Source: Solimonas variicoloris DSM 15731
GTDB lineage: Bacteria > Pseudomonadota > Gammaproteobacteria > Nevskiales > Nevskiaceae
Assembly: GCF_000382285.1 (NCBI RefSeq)
Contig: NZ_KB907929.1
Location: 1-64,000, forward strand
Length of the DNA: 64,000 nt
Direction of reading: 5' to 3'
Shown here piece after piece: positions 44,963-56,880 of the stretch (its first letter is position 1; each line of letters begins with the position of its first letter). The notes beneath the pieces are model-generated. The model had not been told where the DNA came from and ran no database searches. It saw only the letters and a list, made by a program, of their open reading frames with translations. Position numbers and translations under genes: made by a program.

Positions 44963-45865
44963 ATGCGCATCAGCCTGCGCCAGCTCGAAGTGTTCGACGC
45001 GGTCTGCCGGCTCGGCAGCGTCACCGCCGCCGCGCAGGCGGTGAACCTCTCGCAGTCGGCGGCGAGCCAGGCGCTCGCCGAGCTGGAACTGGCACTCGAC
45101 GGCGCGCTGTTCGCGCGCATCGGCCGTCGCCTGCTGCTCAACGAGCGCGGCGAGCAGCTGCGCGCGCAAGCCGCCGAACTGCTCGAACGCGCCTCGACGA
45201 TCGAAGCCACGCTGCGCGGCACCACGGTCGTGGCACCGACGCTGCGCATCGCGGCGTCGCGCACGGTCGGCGGCTATCTGCTGCCGGAGCGGCTCGCCGC
45301 CTATCTGCAGGCGCAGCCGGACGCGCGCATCGAGCTGGCGGTGATGAACACCGAGGCGGTGGTCGACGAGGTTGCCTCGCTGCGCGCGGTCGCCGGTTTC
45401 GTCGAGGGCAGCGTGCATCGCGCCGACGTCGTCGCACACCGCTGGAGTGACGACGCGATGATCGTCGTCGCCGCGCCCTCGCATCCGCTCGTCGCACAGC
45501 GCCCGACCGTCAAACGTTTCGCGGCGGCGCGCTGGATCATGCGCGAGCGCGGCTCCGGCACGCGCGAGATGTTCGAGCACGCCGCCCAGCTCGCCGGCTT
45601 CGTGCCGGATGTCGCGCTGGAACTCGGCGCGCCGCAGGCCGTGGTGCGCGCGGTGGCGGCCGGCGCCGGGCTCGGCTGCATGTCGCGGCTGGTGGTCGGC
45701 GACGCGCTGCGCCGCGGCGATCTCGTCGAATTGCCGGCGCCGTTTCTCGACCTGCGCCGGCCACTGATGGTGGTGCTGCGGCGCGGCGCCTACGTCGGCG
45801 CCGGCCTGCGTGCGCTGCTCGACGCGCTGGCGCCCGGCGTGGTGCCGGCGCGCCTCAGGCGCTGA
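44963..45865 (+). CDS. LysR-family regulator (YeiE-like)
   Basis: This 300-residue regulator has an N-terminal winged helix (LRQLEVFDAVCRLGSVTAAA, NLSQSAASQALAELE). The effector domain (about 95-290) has IAASRTVGGYLLPERLAAY and GAGLGCMSRLVVGDAL. The divergent pairing with yeiH follows the E. coli yeiE-yeiH arrangement, so it most likely controls that exporter and perhaps sulphur metabolism. Its last 11 bp overlap the end of the convergent sirtuin gene. Confidence 0.92.
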   Translation: MRISLRQLEVFDAVCRLGSVTAAAQAVNLSQSAASQALAELELALDGALFARIGRRLLLNERGEQLRAQAAELLERASTIEATLRGTTVVAPTLRIAASRTVGGYLLPERLAAYLQAQPDARIELAVMNTEAVVDEVASLRAVAGFVEGSVHRADVVAHRWSDDAMIVVAAPSHPLVAQRPTVKRFAAARWIMRERGSGTREMFEHAAQLAGFVPDVALELGAPQAVVRAVAAGAGLGCMSRLVVGDALRRGDLVELPAPFLDLRRPLMVVLRRGAYVGAGLRALLDALAPGVVPARLRR

Positions 45866-46565
45866 AGCGCTGTGACAGCGCCGCGCTCGCCGGCTCGCGC
45901 AGCGTGCGCATGAACAGCGGCGAGGCCTCGGTCGCCTGCGGATTGATCTCGACCATCGTGGCGCCATGGCGCTGCGCGAGCGGAATGAAGCTCGCGGCCG
46001 GATAGACGACGGCCGAGGTGCCGACGGCGACGAACAGCTCGCACTGCGCAATCCGCTCGCCGGCGCGCGCGAACACATCCTCGTCGACCGGGTCCTCGAA
46101 CCAGGTGATGTCCGGTCGCAGTGGCGCGCCGCAGTCCGGGCAGGCGCGCGTCGCGTACGTCGCCGCCGCGAGATCCTCGCGCACGCCGTGCCGCGCGCAG
46201 CGCACGCGCCACAGCGAGCCGTGCAGCTCGGCGGCGACCCGCACGCCGGCACGCTGCAGCAGGCCGTCGATGTTCTGCGTGACGACGTGCAGCTGCGGAT
46301 GCGCGGCCTGCAGCGCCGCGAGCGCGTGGTGGCCGGCGTGCGGCGCGCAGCCGAGCACGGTCTGGCGGCGCAGCTCGTGGAAATCGAGCACCTTCTGCGG
46401 ATCGCGATCGAAGGCGCGCTGGCAGGCGTACTCGCCGTAGTCGTACTGCGCCCAGATGCCGCCGCGGCCGCGATAGGTCGGCACACCGCTCTCGGCCGAC
46501 ATGCCGGCGCCGATGAAGAACACGGCGGAGCGGAAGTCGGCGAGGCGGATGCGGGTATCTTCCAT
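45855..46565 (-). CDS. cobB: NAD-dependent protein deacylase (class III sirtuin, CobB-like)
   Basis: This 236-residue sirtuin has GAGMSAESGVPTYRG, TQNIDGLLQRAG, catalytic H115 (ELHGSL), and a zinc site with C123, C142 and C145 (CPDCGAPLRPDITWF). It removes acyl groups from lysines using NAD. The class III desuccinylase pair is usually Y-x-x-R (FYxxRR). Here the position is H63-x-x-R66 (FHELRR), so the Tyr is replaced while the Arg is kept, and acyl preference may differ. The gene is convergent with the LysR gene and overlaps it by 11 bp. Confidence 0.92.
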   Translation of the reverse strand: MEDTRIRLADFRSAVFFIGAGMSAESGVPTYRGRGGIWAQYDYGEYACQRAFDRDPQKVLDFHELRRQTVLGCAPHAGHHALAALQAAHPQLHVVTQNIDGLLQRAGVRVAAELHGSLWRVRCARHGVREDLAAATYATRACPDCGAPLRPDITWFEDPVDEDVFARAGERIAQCELFVAVGTSAVVYPAASFIPLAQRHGATMVEINPQATEASPLFMRTLREPASAALSQRFSA

Positions 46566-46762
46566 GGGCGTGAATGCTATTACGGCGCTGCCGAGCGCGT
46601 TCTCGGTGCGGTCGACGGTTCAGCGATGTCCATCATTCCGCGGTCGGTATGACGGGCGAGGCGCATGGTGGCGCAGCCGTCCGGCGGCGTGATCGGATCG
46701 GGCCGCACACTAGATGGCTGCGCTGCGCTCGCCATGACGATGTGCAGCGGCGCAGATTGTCC

Positions 46763-49600
<2,838 letters not shown>

Positions 49601-49750
49601 CGGGGGGAGAAGCGGGGAGTCGGAACGCTCCACTATAGGGGCGGCAGTCGGCGTATTAAAGAGCGCCGTTCGTCGAAAAGCGCGGCAGAATCGCAGCGCC
49701 GCGCCATCGCCAGCCGCTAAGCTGCCGCCATCGTCCTGACACGATTCGTC

Positions 49751-50134
49751 ATGCGCTACGCCCTGCTCGCTCTCGCCTTTCTCAGCCTCTCGCTCGGCAT
49801 CGTCGGCATCTTCGTGCCGGGCCTGCCGACGACGGTGTTCGTGCTGATCGCCGGCTGGGCGGCGGCGCGCAGTTCGCCGCGCTTCCACGACTGGCTGGAG
49901 AACCATCCGCGCTTCGGGCCGATGCTGCGCAACTGGCGGCAGACCGGCGCCGTCAGCCGCCGCGCCAAGTGGAGCGCGACGGCGATGATGTCGCTGAGTG
50001 CGGTAATCCTGTTCGCTACCGCGCCGCAGCTGTGGATCGCCGAACTGGCGACGGCGATCATGGCGACGGTCGCGGTGTGGCTGTGGCTGCGTCCGGAACC
50101 GCAGGCGATGATCGCGGTCTGTCGTTCCGGCTGA
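49751..50134 (+). CDS. DUF454 (YbaN) family membrane protein
   Basis: This 127-residue protein has two or three hydrophobic helices ([46 protein letters not shown]). The DUF454 core is [20 protein letters not shown], then [11 protein letters not shown]. YbaN proteins are small inner-membrane proteins of unknown role. It is divergent from uvrA and upstream of the MFS gene. Confidence 0.9.
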   Translation: MRYALLALAFLSLSLGIVGIFVPGLPTTVFVLIAGWAAARSSPRFHDWLENHPRFGPMLRNWRQTGAVSRRAKWSATAMMSLSAVILFATAPQLWIAELATAIMATVAVWLWLRPEPQAMIAVCRSG

Positions 50135-50175
50135 GCCTGCGCCGGTTCGTGGCGTGACGCGGTAACATGCGGACT

Positions 50176-50216
50176 CGCCGGGCGGGGCCCGGCGGGTCTC
50201 ACGACGTGGTGAGGCC
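50176..50216 (+). other. Tandem hairpins in the leader of the MFS gene
   Basis: CGCCGGGC-GGG-GCCCGGCG (50176-50194, perfect 8 bp) is followed at once by GGTCTCAC / GTGAGGCC (50195-50216, 8 bp with one G-T pair, six-base loop GACGTG). They lie within a 185-bp leader before the MFS start. The structure does not match a riboswitch I can name. Confidence 0.45.
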
Positions 50217-50319
50217 AGGGCAACGCCGCCACCGGCCGTGAGCCCGCGCAGTGCCGGATCGCCGGCGCCGGCGCGGTTCATGCCCTCCGTCGTCTTTCTC
50301 GTTACCGCAGCGAAAGTTC

Positions 50320-51498
50320 ATGAATCGTTTCGAATGGCGCGCCACCGCCGCGCTGTCCCTGCTGCAGGCTCTGCGCATGTTCGGCATGTTCATGATCCTG
50401 CCGGTATTCGCGCTCTACGCCCGCGACCTGCCCGGCGGCGCGACGCCCGCGCAGGTCGGCCTGGCGATCGGCCTGTACGGTCTCGTGCAGGCCGTCCTGC
50501 AGATTCCGTTCGGCATGCTGTCCGACCGCGTCGGCCGCAAGCCGGTGATCGTGCTCGGCCTGCTGCTGTTCGCGTTCGGCAGCTTCGTCGCCGGCCACGC
50601 CCAGGAGATCCACTGGATCCTCGTCGGCCGCGCGCTGCAGGGCGCGGGCGCGATCTCCGGGGCGCTGTCGGCGCTGCTCGCCGACAGCACGCGGCCGCAG
50701 GTGCGCACGCAGGCGATGGCGATCATGGGCGCCGGCATGGGCCTGTCGTTCATCGTCGCGCTGGTGCTCGGGCCGGTGCTCAGCGGCTGGATCGGGGTCG
50801 ACGGCATCTTCACGCTGACCGGCGCGCTGGCGCTGCTGGCGGTGCCCGGCATCCTGCTCGCGGTGCCGACCGTGCCGCGTGTGCCGAGCCAGCCGGGCAG
50901 CCTGCGTCGCGCGCTGGCCGACACGCAGCTGCTGCGTCTCGACGGCGGCATCTTCCTGCTGCACGCGATGATGACGACGCTGTTCATCGCCGCGCCGCAC
51001 GCGATCGAGGAAACCCTGCACCTGCCGGCCGCGCGCCACTGGGAGCTGTACCTGCCGGTGCTGCTGCTGTCGGTGCTGCCGGTGTTCGCGCTGATCCGCC
51101 GCGTCGAAGGCGCCGGCCTGCTCAAGCCGACGCTGCTCGGCGCGATCGTACTGCTGTCGGTCGCGCTGCTGGGCGCCGCGGAGCTGCACACGGTCGCGGT
51201 CGGCCTGTGCCTGACGCTGCTGGCGTTCTTCGTCGCCTTCAACTATCTCGAAGGCACGCTGCCGTCGATGATCTCGCGTCGCGCGCCGCCCGAGCACAAG
51301 GGCGCGGCGCTCGGCATCTACGCGAGCAGCCAGTTCCTCGGCGGTTTCGCGGGCAGCTCGATCGGCGGCTTCGCGCTCGGCCACTGGGGCATCGACGGTG
51401 CGTTCGCGGTGGCCGGCCTGCTGCCGCTGCTGTGGCTCAGCTTCGCCGTCAGCCTGACGCCGCCGCCGGTGCCGCGGCTGGAGTCGAGCTCGTCGTAG
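50320..51498 (+). CDS. MFS transporter (YajR-like)
   Basis: This 392-residue protein has 12 predicted TM helices. MFS motif [21 protein letters not shown], lies between TM2 and TM3, and motif-C-like [19 protein letters not shown] follows. It resembles the YajR group found next to uvrA and ssb in many gammaproteobacteria, but lacks the C-terminal YAM domain of E. coli YajR. It is probably a proton-driven exporter; substrate unknown. ATG 50320 is chosen because the upstream frame has no membrane-type N-terminus. Confidence 0.88.
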   Translation: MNRFEWRATAALSLLQALRMFGMFMILPVFALYARDLPGGATPAQVGLAIGLYGLVQAVLQIPFGMLSDRVGRKPVIVLGLLLFAFGSFVAGHAQEIHWILVGRALQGAGAISGALSALLADSTRPQVRTQAMAIMGAGMGLSFIVALVLGPVLSGWIGVDGIFTLTGALALLAVPGILLAVPTVPRVPSQPGSLRRALADTQLLRLDGGIFLLHAMMTTLFIAAPHAIEETLHLPAARHWELYLPVLLLSVLPVFALIRRVEGAGLLKPTLLGAIVLLSVALLGAAELHTVAVGLCLTLLAFFVAFNYLEGTLPSMISRRAPPEHKGAALGIYASSQFLGGFAGSSIGGFALGHWGIDGAFAVAGLLPLLWLSFAVSLTPPPVPRLESSSS

Positions 51499-51530
51499 CG
51501 CCGCGCGCGGACCGGGGTCCGGCATGCAGA

Positions 51531-51554
51531 AAAGGCGGCCCGCGGGCCGCCTTT
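51531..51554. terminator. Bidirectional terminator between MFS and iorB genes
   Basis: A perfect 10-bp stem AAAGGCGGCC-CGCG-GGCCGCCTTT, A-rich on one side and T-rich on the other, sits between the ends of two convergent genes. It can stop transcription from both sides. Confidence 0.85.
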
Positions 51555-51576
51555 CTCGTTGCCGCGACGGTGTGTC

Positions 51577-53802
51577 CTACGTGGCGGTGCCGAACGACTG
51601 GCGCGCGAACGGCAGGCTGCGCACGCGTTGCCCGGTGAGCCGGTAGAGCGCGTTGGCGACGGCCGGCGCGAGTGGCGGCACGCCCGGCTCGCCGACGCCG
51701 GTCGGCGCCGCCGCGCTCGGCACGATATGGACCTCGACTGCCGGCATCGCCGGCAGGCGCAGGACCGGGTAGTCGTGGAAATTGCTCTGCCGGGCGGCGC
51801 CCTGGTCGAGGTCGATCGCGCCGTACAGCGCGGCCGCCAGCGCGAAGCCGACGCCGCCCTCCATCTGCGCGCGGATCACGTCCGGGTTGATCGCCGTGCC
51901 GCAGTCGACGCCGACCACCACGCGCTCGACCTTCGGCTGGCCGTCGACGAGGCGCACGTCGACGATCTGTGCGACCACCGTGTTGAACGACTCGTGCAGG
52001 GCCACGCCGCGGGCGATGCCGGCGGCCGGCTTGCGCTGGCCCCAGCCGGCCTTGTCGGCGGCGAGCTTGAGCGCGGCGACGTGACGCGGTCGGTCCTTGA
52101 GCAGCGCCAGGCGCAGCTCGACCGGATCGCGCCCGGCGGCTTCGGCGATCTCGTCGATCAGCGTCTCGACCACGTAGGCGGTGTGGGTGCTGCCGACCGA
52201 TCGCCACCACAGCACCGGCAGGCCGACCTTGGTCGAATGCAGTGTCAGCGCGTGGTTCGGGATCGCGTACGGCAGCTCGGCGGCGCCCTCGACCGAGGTC
52301 GGATCGACGCCGTCCTTGATCATCATCGCGAACGGCGTGCCGGCAACGATCGACTGGCCGACGATCGTGTGCTGCCAGGCCGCCGGCAGGCCCTGCGCGT
52401 CGAGGTCGAGCCTGACGCCGTGCACGTACAGCGGGCGGTAGTAGCCGGCCTGCATGTCGTCCTCGCGCGTGCGCTGCACGCGCACCGGCGCGCGGCCGCC
52501 GATCGCCTTGGCGACGTGCACCGCTTCGACGACGAAGTCGGCCTCGGCGTTGGCGCGGCGGCCGAAGCTGCCGCCGGACACCAGGGTGTGCAGCGTGACT
52601 TTCTCCGGCGGCAGGCCGGCGGCCTTGGCGGCGTTCATCTGGTCAGTGGTCTGCAGCTGGTGGCCGCTGTAGGTTTCCAGCTGGCCGTCGTGCAGCCAGG
52701 CCACGCAGTTCATCGGCTCCATCGCCGCATGCGCGAGGAACGGGAATTCGTAGACCGCCTCGATGCTGCGCGCCGCCGGCGCGGCGGCAGTCGCCGTGGC
52801 CTGCGGCTTGCTCGCCGGCACGCCCGGCCGCTTGGCCAGCTCGCGGTACTCGGCGAACAGCTGCGCCGACGAACGCGCGTCGACGCCGGCGAGATCCCAG
52901 TCCAGCTTCAGCGCCTTGCGGCCCTGCAGCGCCGGCCACATGCCGGTGGCGACCACGGCGACGCCTTCCGGCACCTGCACGACGTCGGTGACGCCCTTCA
53001 CCTGCCGGGCGGCGCTCGCGTCGAAGCTTTTGAGTCTGGCGCCGAACGCCGGCGGCCGCGCGATGACGGCGGTCAGCAGGCCCGGCAGCTTGACGTCGAT
53101 GGTGTAGGTCGCGGTGCCGGTCGACTTGGCGAGCGAATCGAGGCGGCCCTTGCGATCCTTGCCGATCAGCGTGAACTGCGCGGGGTCCTTGAGCGGCACG
53201 TTCGCCGGCGGCGTCAGCTGCGCCGCCGCGCCGGCCATCTCGCCGTAGCGCGCGCGCTTGCCGGACGGGTGCGTGAGCACGCCGTTGGCGGTCCTGATCT
53301 CGGCGGCCGGCACCTTCCAGCTGTCGGCGGCGGCCTGCACCAGCATCGCCCGCGCGGTCGCGCCGGCCTTGCGCATCTGCTCCCAGGAATTGGCCATCGC
53401 CGTCGAGCCGCCGGTGCCCTGGATGCCCATCGCCAGATTCGCGTAGCGCTTCGGATCGGACGGCGCGTACTCGGCGACGACCCGGCTCCAGTCGGCGTCC
53501 AGCTCGTCGGCGGCGATGGTCGCCAGGCCGGTGGTCGCGCCCTGGCCCATCTCGTGATGCTTGATCATGATCGTGACGGTGTCGTCCGGCGCGACGCGGA
53601 TGAACGCGTCGGCGGCGAGCACGCCGGGCTGGCCGGCCGGATCGGCGAGCGCCGCACCCGACCAGCCGAGCGGCACGGCGACGACCAGACCGGCGGCGGC
53701 GCCGGACTTCAGGAAATCGCGACGCGACAGCGCCGGGGCGGGCGTCGTCTCGGCGAGCGTCTGGCGCAGCTGCGCCTGCTGCAGCGTATCGAACATGCGC
53801 AT
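51577..53802 (-). CDS. iorB: Molybdopterin-binding oxidoreductase large subunit (isoquinoline 1-oxidoreductase beta type)
   Basis: This 741-residue periplasmic enzyme of the xanthine oxidase family has a Tat signal ([20 protein letters not shown]). The molybdopterin domains contain [66 protein letters not shown] and [11 protein letters not shown], and the C-terminal [20 protein letters not shown] includes the catalytic Glu. It hydroxylates an N-heterocycle or aldehyde with water. The real substrate is unknown. The ATG at 53802 has GGGAGG upstream. It is 4 bp after iorA. Confidence 0.92.
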   Translation of the reverse strand: MRMFDTLQQAQLRQTLAETTPAPALSRRDFLKSGAAAGLVVAVPLGWSGAALADPAGQPGVLAADAFIRVAPDDTVTIMIKHHEMGQGATTGLATIAADELDADWSRVVAEYAPSDPKRYANLAMGIQGTGGSTAMANSWEQMRKAGATARAMLVQAAADSWKVPAAEIRTANGVLTHPSGKRARYGEMAGAAAQLTPPANVPLKDPAQFTLIGKDRKGRLDSLAKSTGTATYTIDVKLPGLLTAVIARPPAFGARLKSFDASAARQVKGVTDVVQVPEGVAVVATGMWPALQGRKALKLDWDLAGVDARSSAQLFAEYRELAKRPGVPASKPQATATAAAPAARSIEAVYEFPFLAHAAMEPMNCVAWLHDGQLETYSGHQLQTTDQMNAAKAAGLPPEKVTLHTLVSGGSFGRRANAEADFVVEAVHVAKAIGGRAPVRVQRTREDDMQAGYYRPLYVHGVRLDLDAQGLPAAWQHTIVGQSIVAGTPFAMMIKDGVDPTSVEGAAELPYAIPNHALTLHSTKVGLPVLWWRSVGSTHTAYVVETLIDEIAEAAGRDPVELRLALLKDRPRHVAALKLAADKAGWGQRKPAAGIARGVALHESFNTVVAQIVDVRLVDGQPKVERVVVGVDCGTAINPDVIRAQMEGGVGFALAAALYGAIDLDQGAARQSNFHDYPVLRLPAMPAVEVHIVPSAAAPTGVGEPGVPPLAPAVANALYRLTGQRVRSLPFARQSFGTAT

Positions 53803-53806
53803 GGCT

Positions 53807-54259
53807 TCAGGCCTCCCGGGCGGCAGCGTGGATCGCGGCGCGGATGCGCTGATAGGTCGCGCAGCGGCAGATGTTGCCGGCCATCGCACCGTCGATGTCG
53901 GCGTCGCTCGGTTTCGGCTTCTGCTCGAGCAGGGCCACCGCCGACATGATCTGTCCCGACTGGCAGTAGCCGCACTGCACGACGTCGAGCGCGACCCAGG
54001 CCTTCTGCACCGCCTTGGCCGCCTTGGACTGCAGGCCCTCGATCGTCGTCACCGACTTGCCGGCGGCGGCGGCGACGGGAAACGAGCAGGAGCGGATCGG
54101 CGCGCCGTCCAGATGCACGGTGCAGGCGCCGCACTGGGCGATGCCGCAGCCGTACTTGGTGCCGGTGAGACCGAGATCGTCGCGCAGCACCCACAGCAGC
54201 GGCGTTTGCGGATCGGCGTCGACCGTGCGGGTCTGGCCGTTAACCTTGAGTGTGATCAT
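53807..54259 (-). CDS. iorA: [2Fe-2S] small subunit of the iorB-type oxidoreductase
   Basis: The 150-residue protein has two ferredoxin-like clusters. The plant-type set is C38, C43, C46 and C58 ([17 protein letters not shown]), and the second set is C96, C99, C131 and C133 ([20 protein letters not shown]). It carries electrons from the molybdenum centre of the large subunit. It has no signal peptide and probably travels with the Tat-exported partner. A dedicated cytochrome c subunit, present in many such operons, is not visible. Confidence 0.94.
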   Translation of the reverse strand: MITLKVNGQTRTVDADPQTPLLWVLRDDLGLTGTKYGCGIAQCGACTVHLDGAPIRSCSFPVAAAAGKSVTTIEGLQSKAAKAVQKAWVALDVVQCGYCQSGQIMSAVALLEQKPKPSDADIDGAMAGNICRCATYQRIRAAIHAAAREA

Positions 54260-54563
54260 TTTCTCCCCCTTGGGTTCTGGCGGGCGCGGCGCCGGGTGCG
54301 GCGGGCGGCCGGCGGCGGGCTGGGCTGGAGCGGCCGAGCTTACCCAAATCGCCGCGCGCGCGGACGACGCTCCGGCAGACGTGGACTTTTAGGCAAGCCT
54401 GCGCCACGTTTCGCCGCTGCCTTTGACGCCTGCCTGCTGCCGCAACGGGTTTGTGGTCTAATTCCGCCGGTCATTTTTGTCGTCGCCCGCGGCGCGGTCC
54501 GCACCGGGGAAACAATAGGCGGCGATCGTTCTCGTAGCTCTCGTACGGATTCTCGGAGGCAGC
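54260..54563. other. 304-bp divergent region between iorA and ssb
   Basis: This gap carries promoters for both directions. The likely ssb -10 is TCTAAT (54457-54462) with no strong -35. GGAGG (54554-54558) is the ssb ribosome site. No LexA box (CTGT-N8-ACAG) was found. Mid-gap is a GC tract without coding signal. Confidence 0.45.
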
Positions 54564-55046
54564 ATGGCCCGTGGCGTCAACAAGGTGATTCTGATCGGCA
54601 ATCTCGGCAAGGACCCCGAGGTGCGCTACTTCCCGAGCGGCGACGCCGTGGCCAATGCGACCATCGCCACCACCGAGAGCTGGAAGGACAAGCAGAGCGG
54701 CGAGCAGAAGGAAGCGACCGAGTGGCACAACGTCGTGTTCCCGGGCAAGCTCGGCGAGATCGCCGGCAAGTACCTGAAGAAGGGCTCGAAGGTCTACGTC
54801 GAAGGCTCGCTGCGCACGCGCAAGTGGACCGACAAGGAAGGCAAAGACCGCTACACCACCGAGATCCGCGTGCAGGACATGCAGATGCTCGACGGCCGTC
54901 CGGGCGGCTCGGCGCCGATGGGCGATGACGCCCGCGGCGGCTACGGCGGCGGCGCTCCCGCGCGCGCGCCGGCGCGCAGCGCCCCGGCCGCCGCGCCGGC
55001 GGCCGACATGGATGCGCCGTTCGAGGACGACGACATTCCGTTCTGA
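54564..55046 (+). CDS. ssb: Single-stranded DNA-binding protein
   Basis: This 160-residue OB-fold SSB begins [20 protein letters not shown] and contains [20 protein letters not shown] and [20 protein letters not shown] Gly/Ala/Arg linker leads to the acidic tip [12 protein letters not shown], which binds partner repair proteins. The length is near E. coli SSB (178). The ribosome site is GGAGG. A good terminator follows. Confidence 0.97.
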   Translation: MARGVNKVILIGNLGKDPEVRYFPSGDAVANATIATTESWKDKQSGEQKEATEWHNVVFPGKLGEIAGKYLKKGSKVYVEGSLRTRKWTDKEGKDRYTTEIRVQDMQMLDGRPGGSAPMGDDARGGYGGGAPARAPARSAPAAAPAADMDAPFEDDDIPF

Positions 55047-55074
55047 GTGCCGCGCCGCATCGGCGCGTGACCCG

Positions 55075-55107
55075 CAGGCCCGCCTTCGTGCGGGCCTGTT
55101 CGTTTTT
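55075..55107 (+). terminator. Rho-independent terminator after ssb
   Basis: A 9-bp stem CAGGCCCGC / GCGGGCCTG with loop CTTCGT is followed by TTCGTTTTT. Confidence 0.88.
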
Positions 55108-55169
55108 GCGGGCCGGCGTGCCGCGCGGCGCCGTACACTGCGCGCTCGAAAATGATCCGGAGGAGCGTC

Positions 55170-56144
55170 ATGCGAGCCGTCGTCTGCAAGGAGCTGGGCC
55201 TGCCCGAGCAACTGGTCGTCGAGGCGCTGCCGTCACCGCCCTGCGGGCCGTCCGGCGTGCGCATCAAGGTTGCCGGCGCCGACGTGAACTTTCCGGACGT
55301 GCTGATCATCCAGGGCAAGTACCAGATGAAGGCGACGCCGCCGTTCGTGCCGGGCGCCGGCGTCGCCGGCACGGTGCTCGAGGTCGGCGAGAAGGTGAAA
55401 CACGTGAAGCCGGGCGATACGGTGGTCGCGTTCACCAATGTCGGCGGCTTCGCCGAAGAGGTGGTCGCCGACGCGGCACTGTGCCTGCCGCTGCCGCCGG
55501 GGCTCGATCTCGCCGAAGCGGCGGCCTTTCCGCTGGTCTACGGCACCTCGTATCACGCGCTCAAGCAGCGTGGGCAGCTGAAGGCCGGCGAGACCCTGCT
55601 GGTGCTCGGCGCGTCCGGCGGCGTGGGGCTTTCCGCCGTGCAGCTCGGCAAGAAGATGGGCGCGCGCGTGATCGCCGCGGCTTCGAGCGTCGACAAGCTG
55701 GCGCTGGCCAAGGCCAGTGGCGCCGACGCGCTGATCGATTACTCGAAACAGAGCCTCAAGGATGCGGTCAAGGAGCTGACCGGCGGGCAGGGCGCCGACG
55801 TGATCTACGATCCGGTCGGCGGCGCGCTCGGCGAGGAATGCCTGTCGTGCATCGCCTGGAACGGCCGCTACCTCATCATCGGTTTCGCGTCGGGGCCGAT
55901 TCCGAATCTCGCCGCCAACCGCCTGCTGCTCAAGGGCGCGTCGGCGGTCGGCGTGTTCTGGGGCGCGTTCGCGCAGCGCGAGCCGCAGCTCAACGCCGCC
56001 AACTTCCGCGAGCTGTTCGCGTGGTACGCCGCCGGCGAGATCCGGCCGCACGTGTCGAAGCGCTATCCGCTCGCACAGGCGCCGCAGGCGCTGCGCGACA
56101 TGATGGACCGCAAGGTCACCGGCAAGATCGTCGTCGTGCCCTGA
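55170..56144 (+). CDS. Zinc-free NADPH:quinone reductase-type oxidoreductase (MDR family)
   Basis: This 324-residue protein of the medium-chain dehydrogenase/reductase family lacks the zinc-cysteine loop. It has PFVPGAGVAGTVLEVGEKV, the NADPH-binding LVLGASGGVGLSAVQLGKKM, IDYSKQSLKDAVKEL and DVIYDPVGGALGEECL. This is the QOR/crotonyl-CoA-reductase-like branch, and it probably reduces quinones or enoyl compounds. The ATG at 55170 has GGAGGA upstream; a GTG/ATG earlier in frame adds only six residues. It is monocistronic. Confidence 0.92.
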   Translation: MRAVVCKELGLPEQLVVEALPSPPCGPSGVRIKVAGADVNFPDVLIIQGKYQMKATPPFVPGAGVAGTVLEVGEKVKHVKPGDTVVAFTNVGGFAEEVVADAALCLPLPPGLDLAEAAAFPLVYGTSYHALKQRGQLKAGETLLVLGASGGVGLSAVQLGKKMGARVIAAASSVDKLALAKASGADALIDYSKQSLKDAVKELTGGQGADVIYDPVGGALGEECLSCIAWNGRYLIIGFASGPIPNLAANRLLLKGASAVGVFWGAFAQREPQLNAANFRELFAWYAAGEIRPHVSKRYPLAQAPQALRDMMDRKVTGKIVVVP

Positions 56145-56284
56145 GCGCGGCCTGCGCGGCGCGGCGCAGCACGCGGCCGTGCATCGCCGCGCATTGCGGC
56201 GCGGGCGTTGCGGGTAGAATCCGGACTCCGCACCGCCATTCATGACTGGCCCGCGCCGTCCACCGGCCGAGCCGCCGCCATCGC

Positions 56285-56722
56285 ATGTTCAATCGCATCA
56301 TCGTCGTCTGCACCGGCAACATCTGCCGCAGCCCCATCGGCGAAGGCCTGCTGCGGCAGCGCCTCAACGGCCGCAACATCGAGATCCTTTCGGCCGGCAC
56401 CGGCGCGCTCGTCGGCTTTCCGGCCGATCCGCTCGCCGTCGAAGTCGCGGCCGACCACGGCCTCGACATTTCCGCGCATCGCGCCCAGCAGGCGACGCTG
56501 CCGCTGCTGTCGTCGATGGATCTGGTGCTGACGCTCGACCAGGGCCACAGCGACTGGATCAACGCGCGCTATCCGCAGCTGCGCGGCCGCGTGCACAAGC
56601 TGCTGAAATGGCGCGAGAACGCCGACGTCGCCGACCCCTACCGCCAGCCCAAGCAAGCCTTCGAGCAGGCCTGGTCCGACATCGACGCCGGCGTCGACGA
56701 CTGGCTGCGGAAGCTGGGCTGA
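56285..56722 (+). CDS. Low-molecular-weight protein tyrosine phosphatase
   Basis: This 145-residue phosphatase has the CX5R loop C9-TGNIC-R15 (VVCTGNICRSPIGEGLL) and general acid D117 (VADPYRQP). It belongs to the Wzb/Etp type that dephosphorylates BY-kinases in polysaccharide export or other Tyr-phosphorylated proteins. No tyrosine kinase or wza gene is near, so it stands alone here. The second cysteine (C14) in the loop could make it redox-sensitive, as in related enzymes. Confidence 0.94.
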   Translation: MFNRIIVVCTGNICRSPIGEGLLRQRLNGRNIEILSAGTGALVGFPADPLAVEVAADHGLDISAHRAQQATLPLLSSMDLVLTLDQGHSDWINARYPQLRGRVHKLLKWRENADVADPYRQPKQAFEQAWSDIDAGVDDWLRKLG

Positions 56723-56834
56723 CGCGCGCCGGCGGGCGGCGGCCGGACCGGCGCGCCGGATGACCGCCCAGCAGCGGGCGCCGCCGTGAAAGTGGGTGAA
56801 ATCCCGCCCGCCGGCTGCACCGGCGGCCGTCCTT

Positions 56835-56840
56835 TATACT
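56835..56840 (+). promoter_or_regulatory. Possible -10 element of the miaB operon
   Basis: TATACT lies 11 bp before an ATG at 56851 and 41 bp before the ATG at 56881. If it is a real -10, transcription starts near 56847, so the 56881 start is more sensible for miaB. No good -35 is seen. Confidence 0.45.
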
Positions 56841-56880
56841 GTCGGGCCTCATGTCCGCCGGCCGCGATGGCCGATCTTCG

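Noticed and set aside
49601-49750. LexA (SOS) box upstream of uvrA
   Set aside because: Searched by eye for CTGT-N8-ACAG and close variants; none found. The same holds upstream of ssb.
50135-50319. SAH, guanidine or other known riboswitch before the MFS gene
   Set aside because: Tandem hairpins are present, but the conserved bases and loops of the classes I know are missing.
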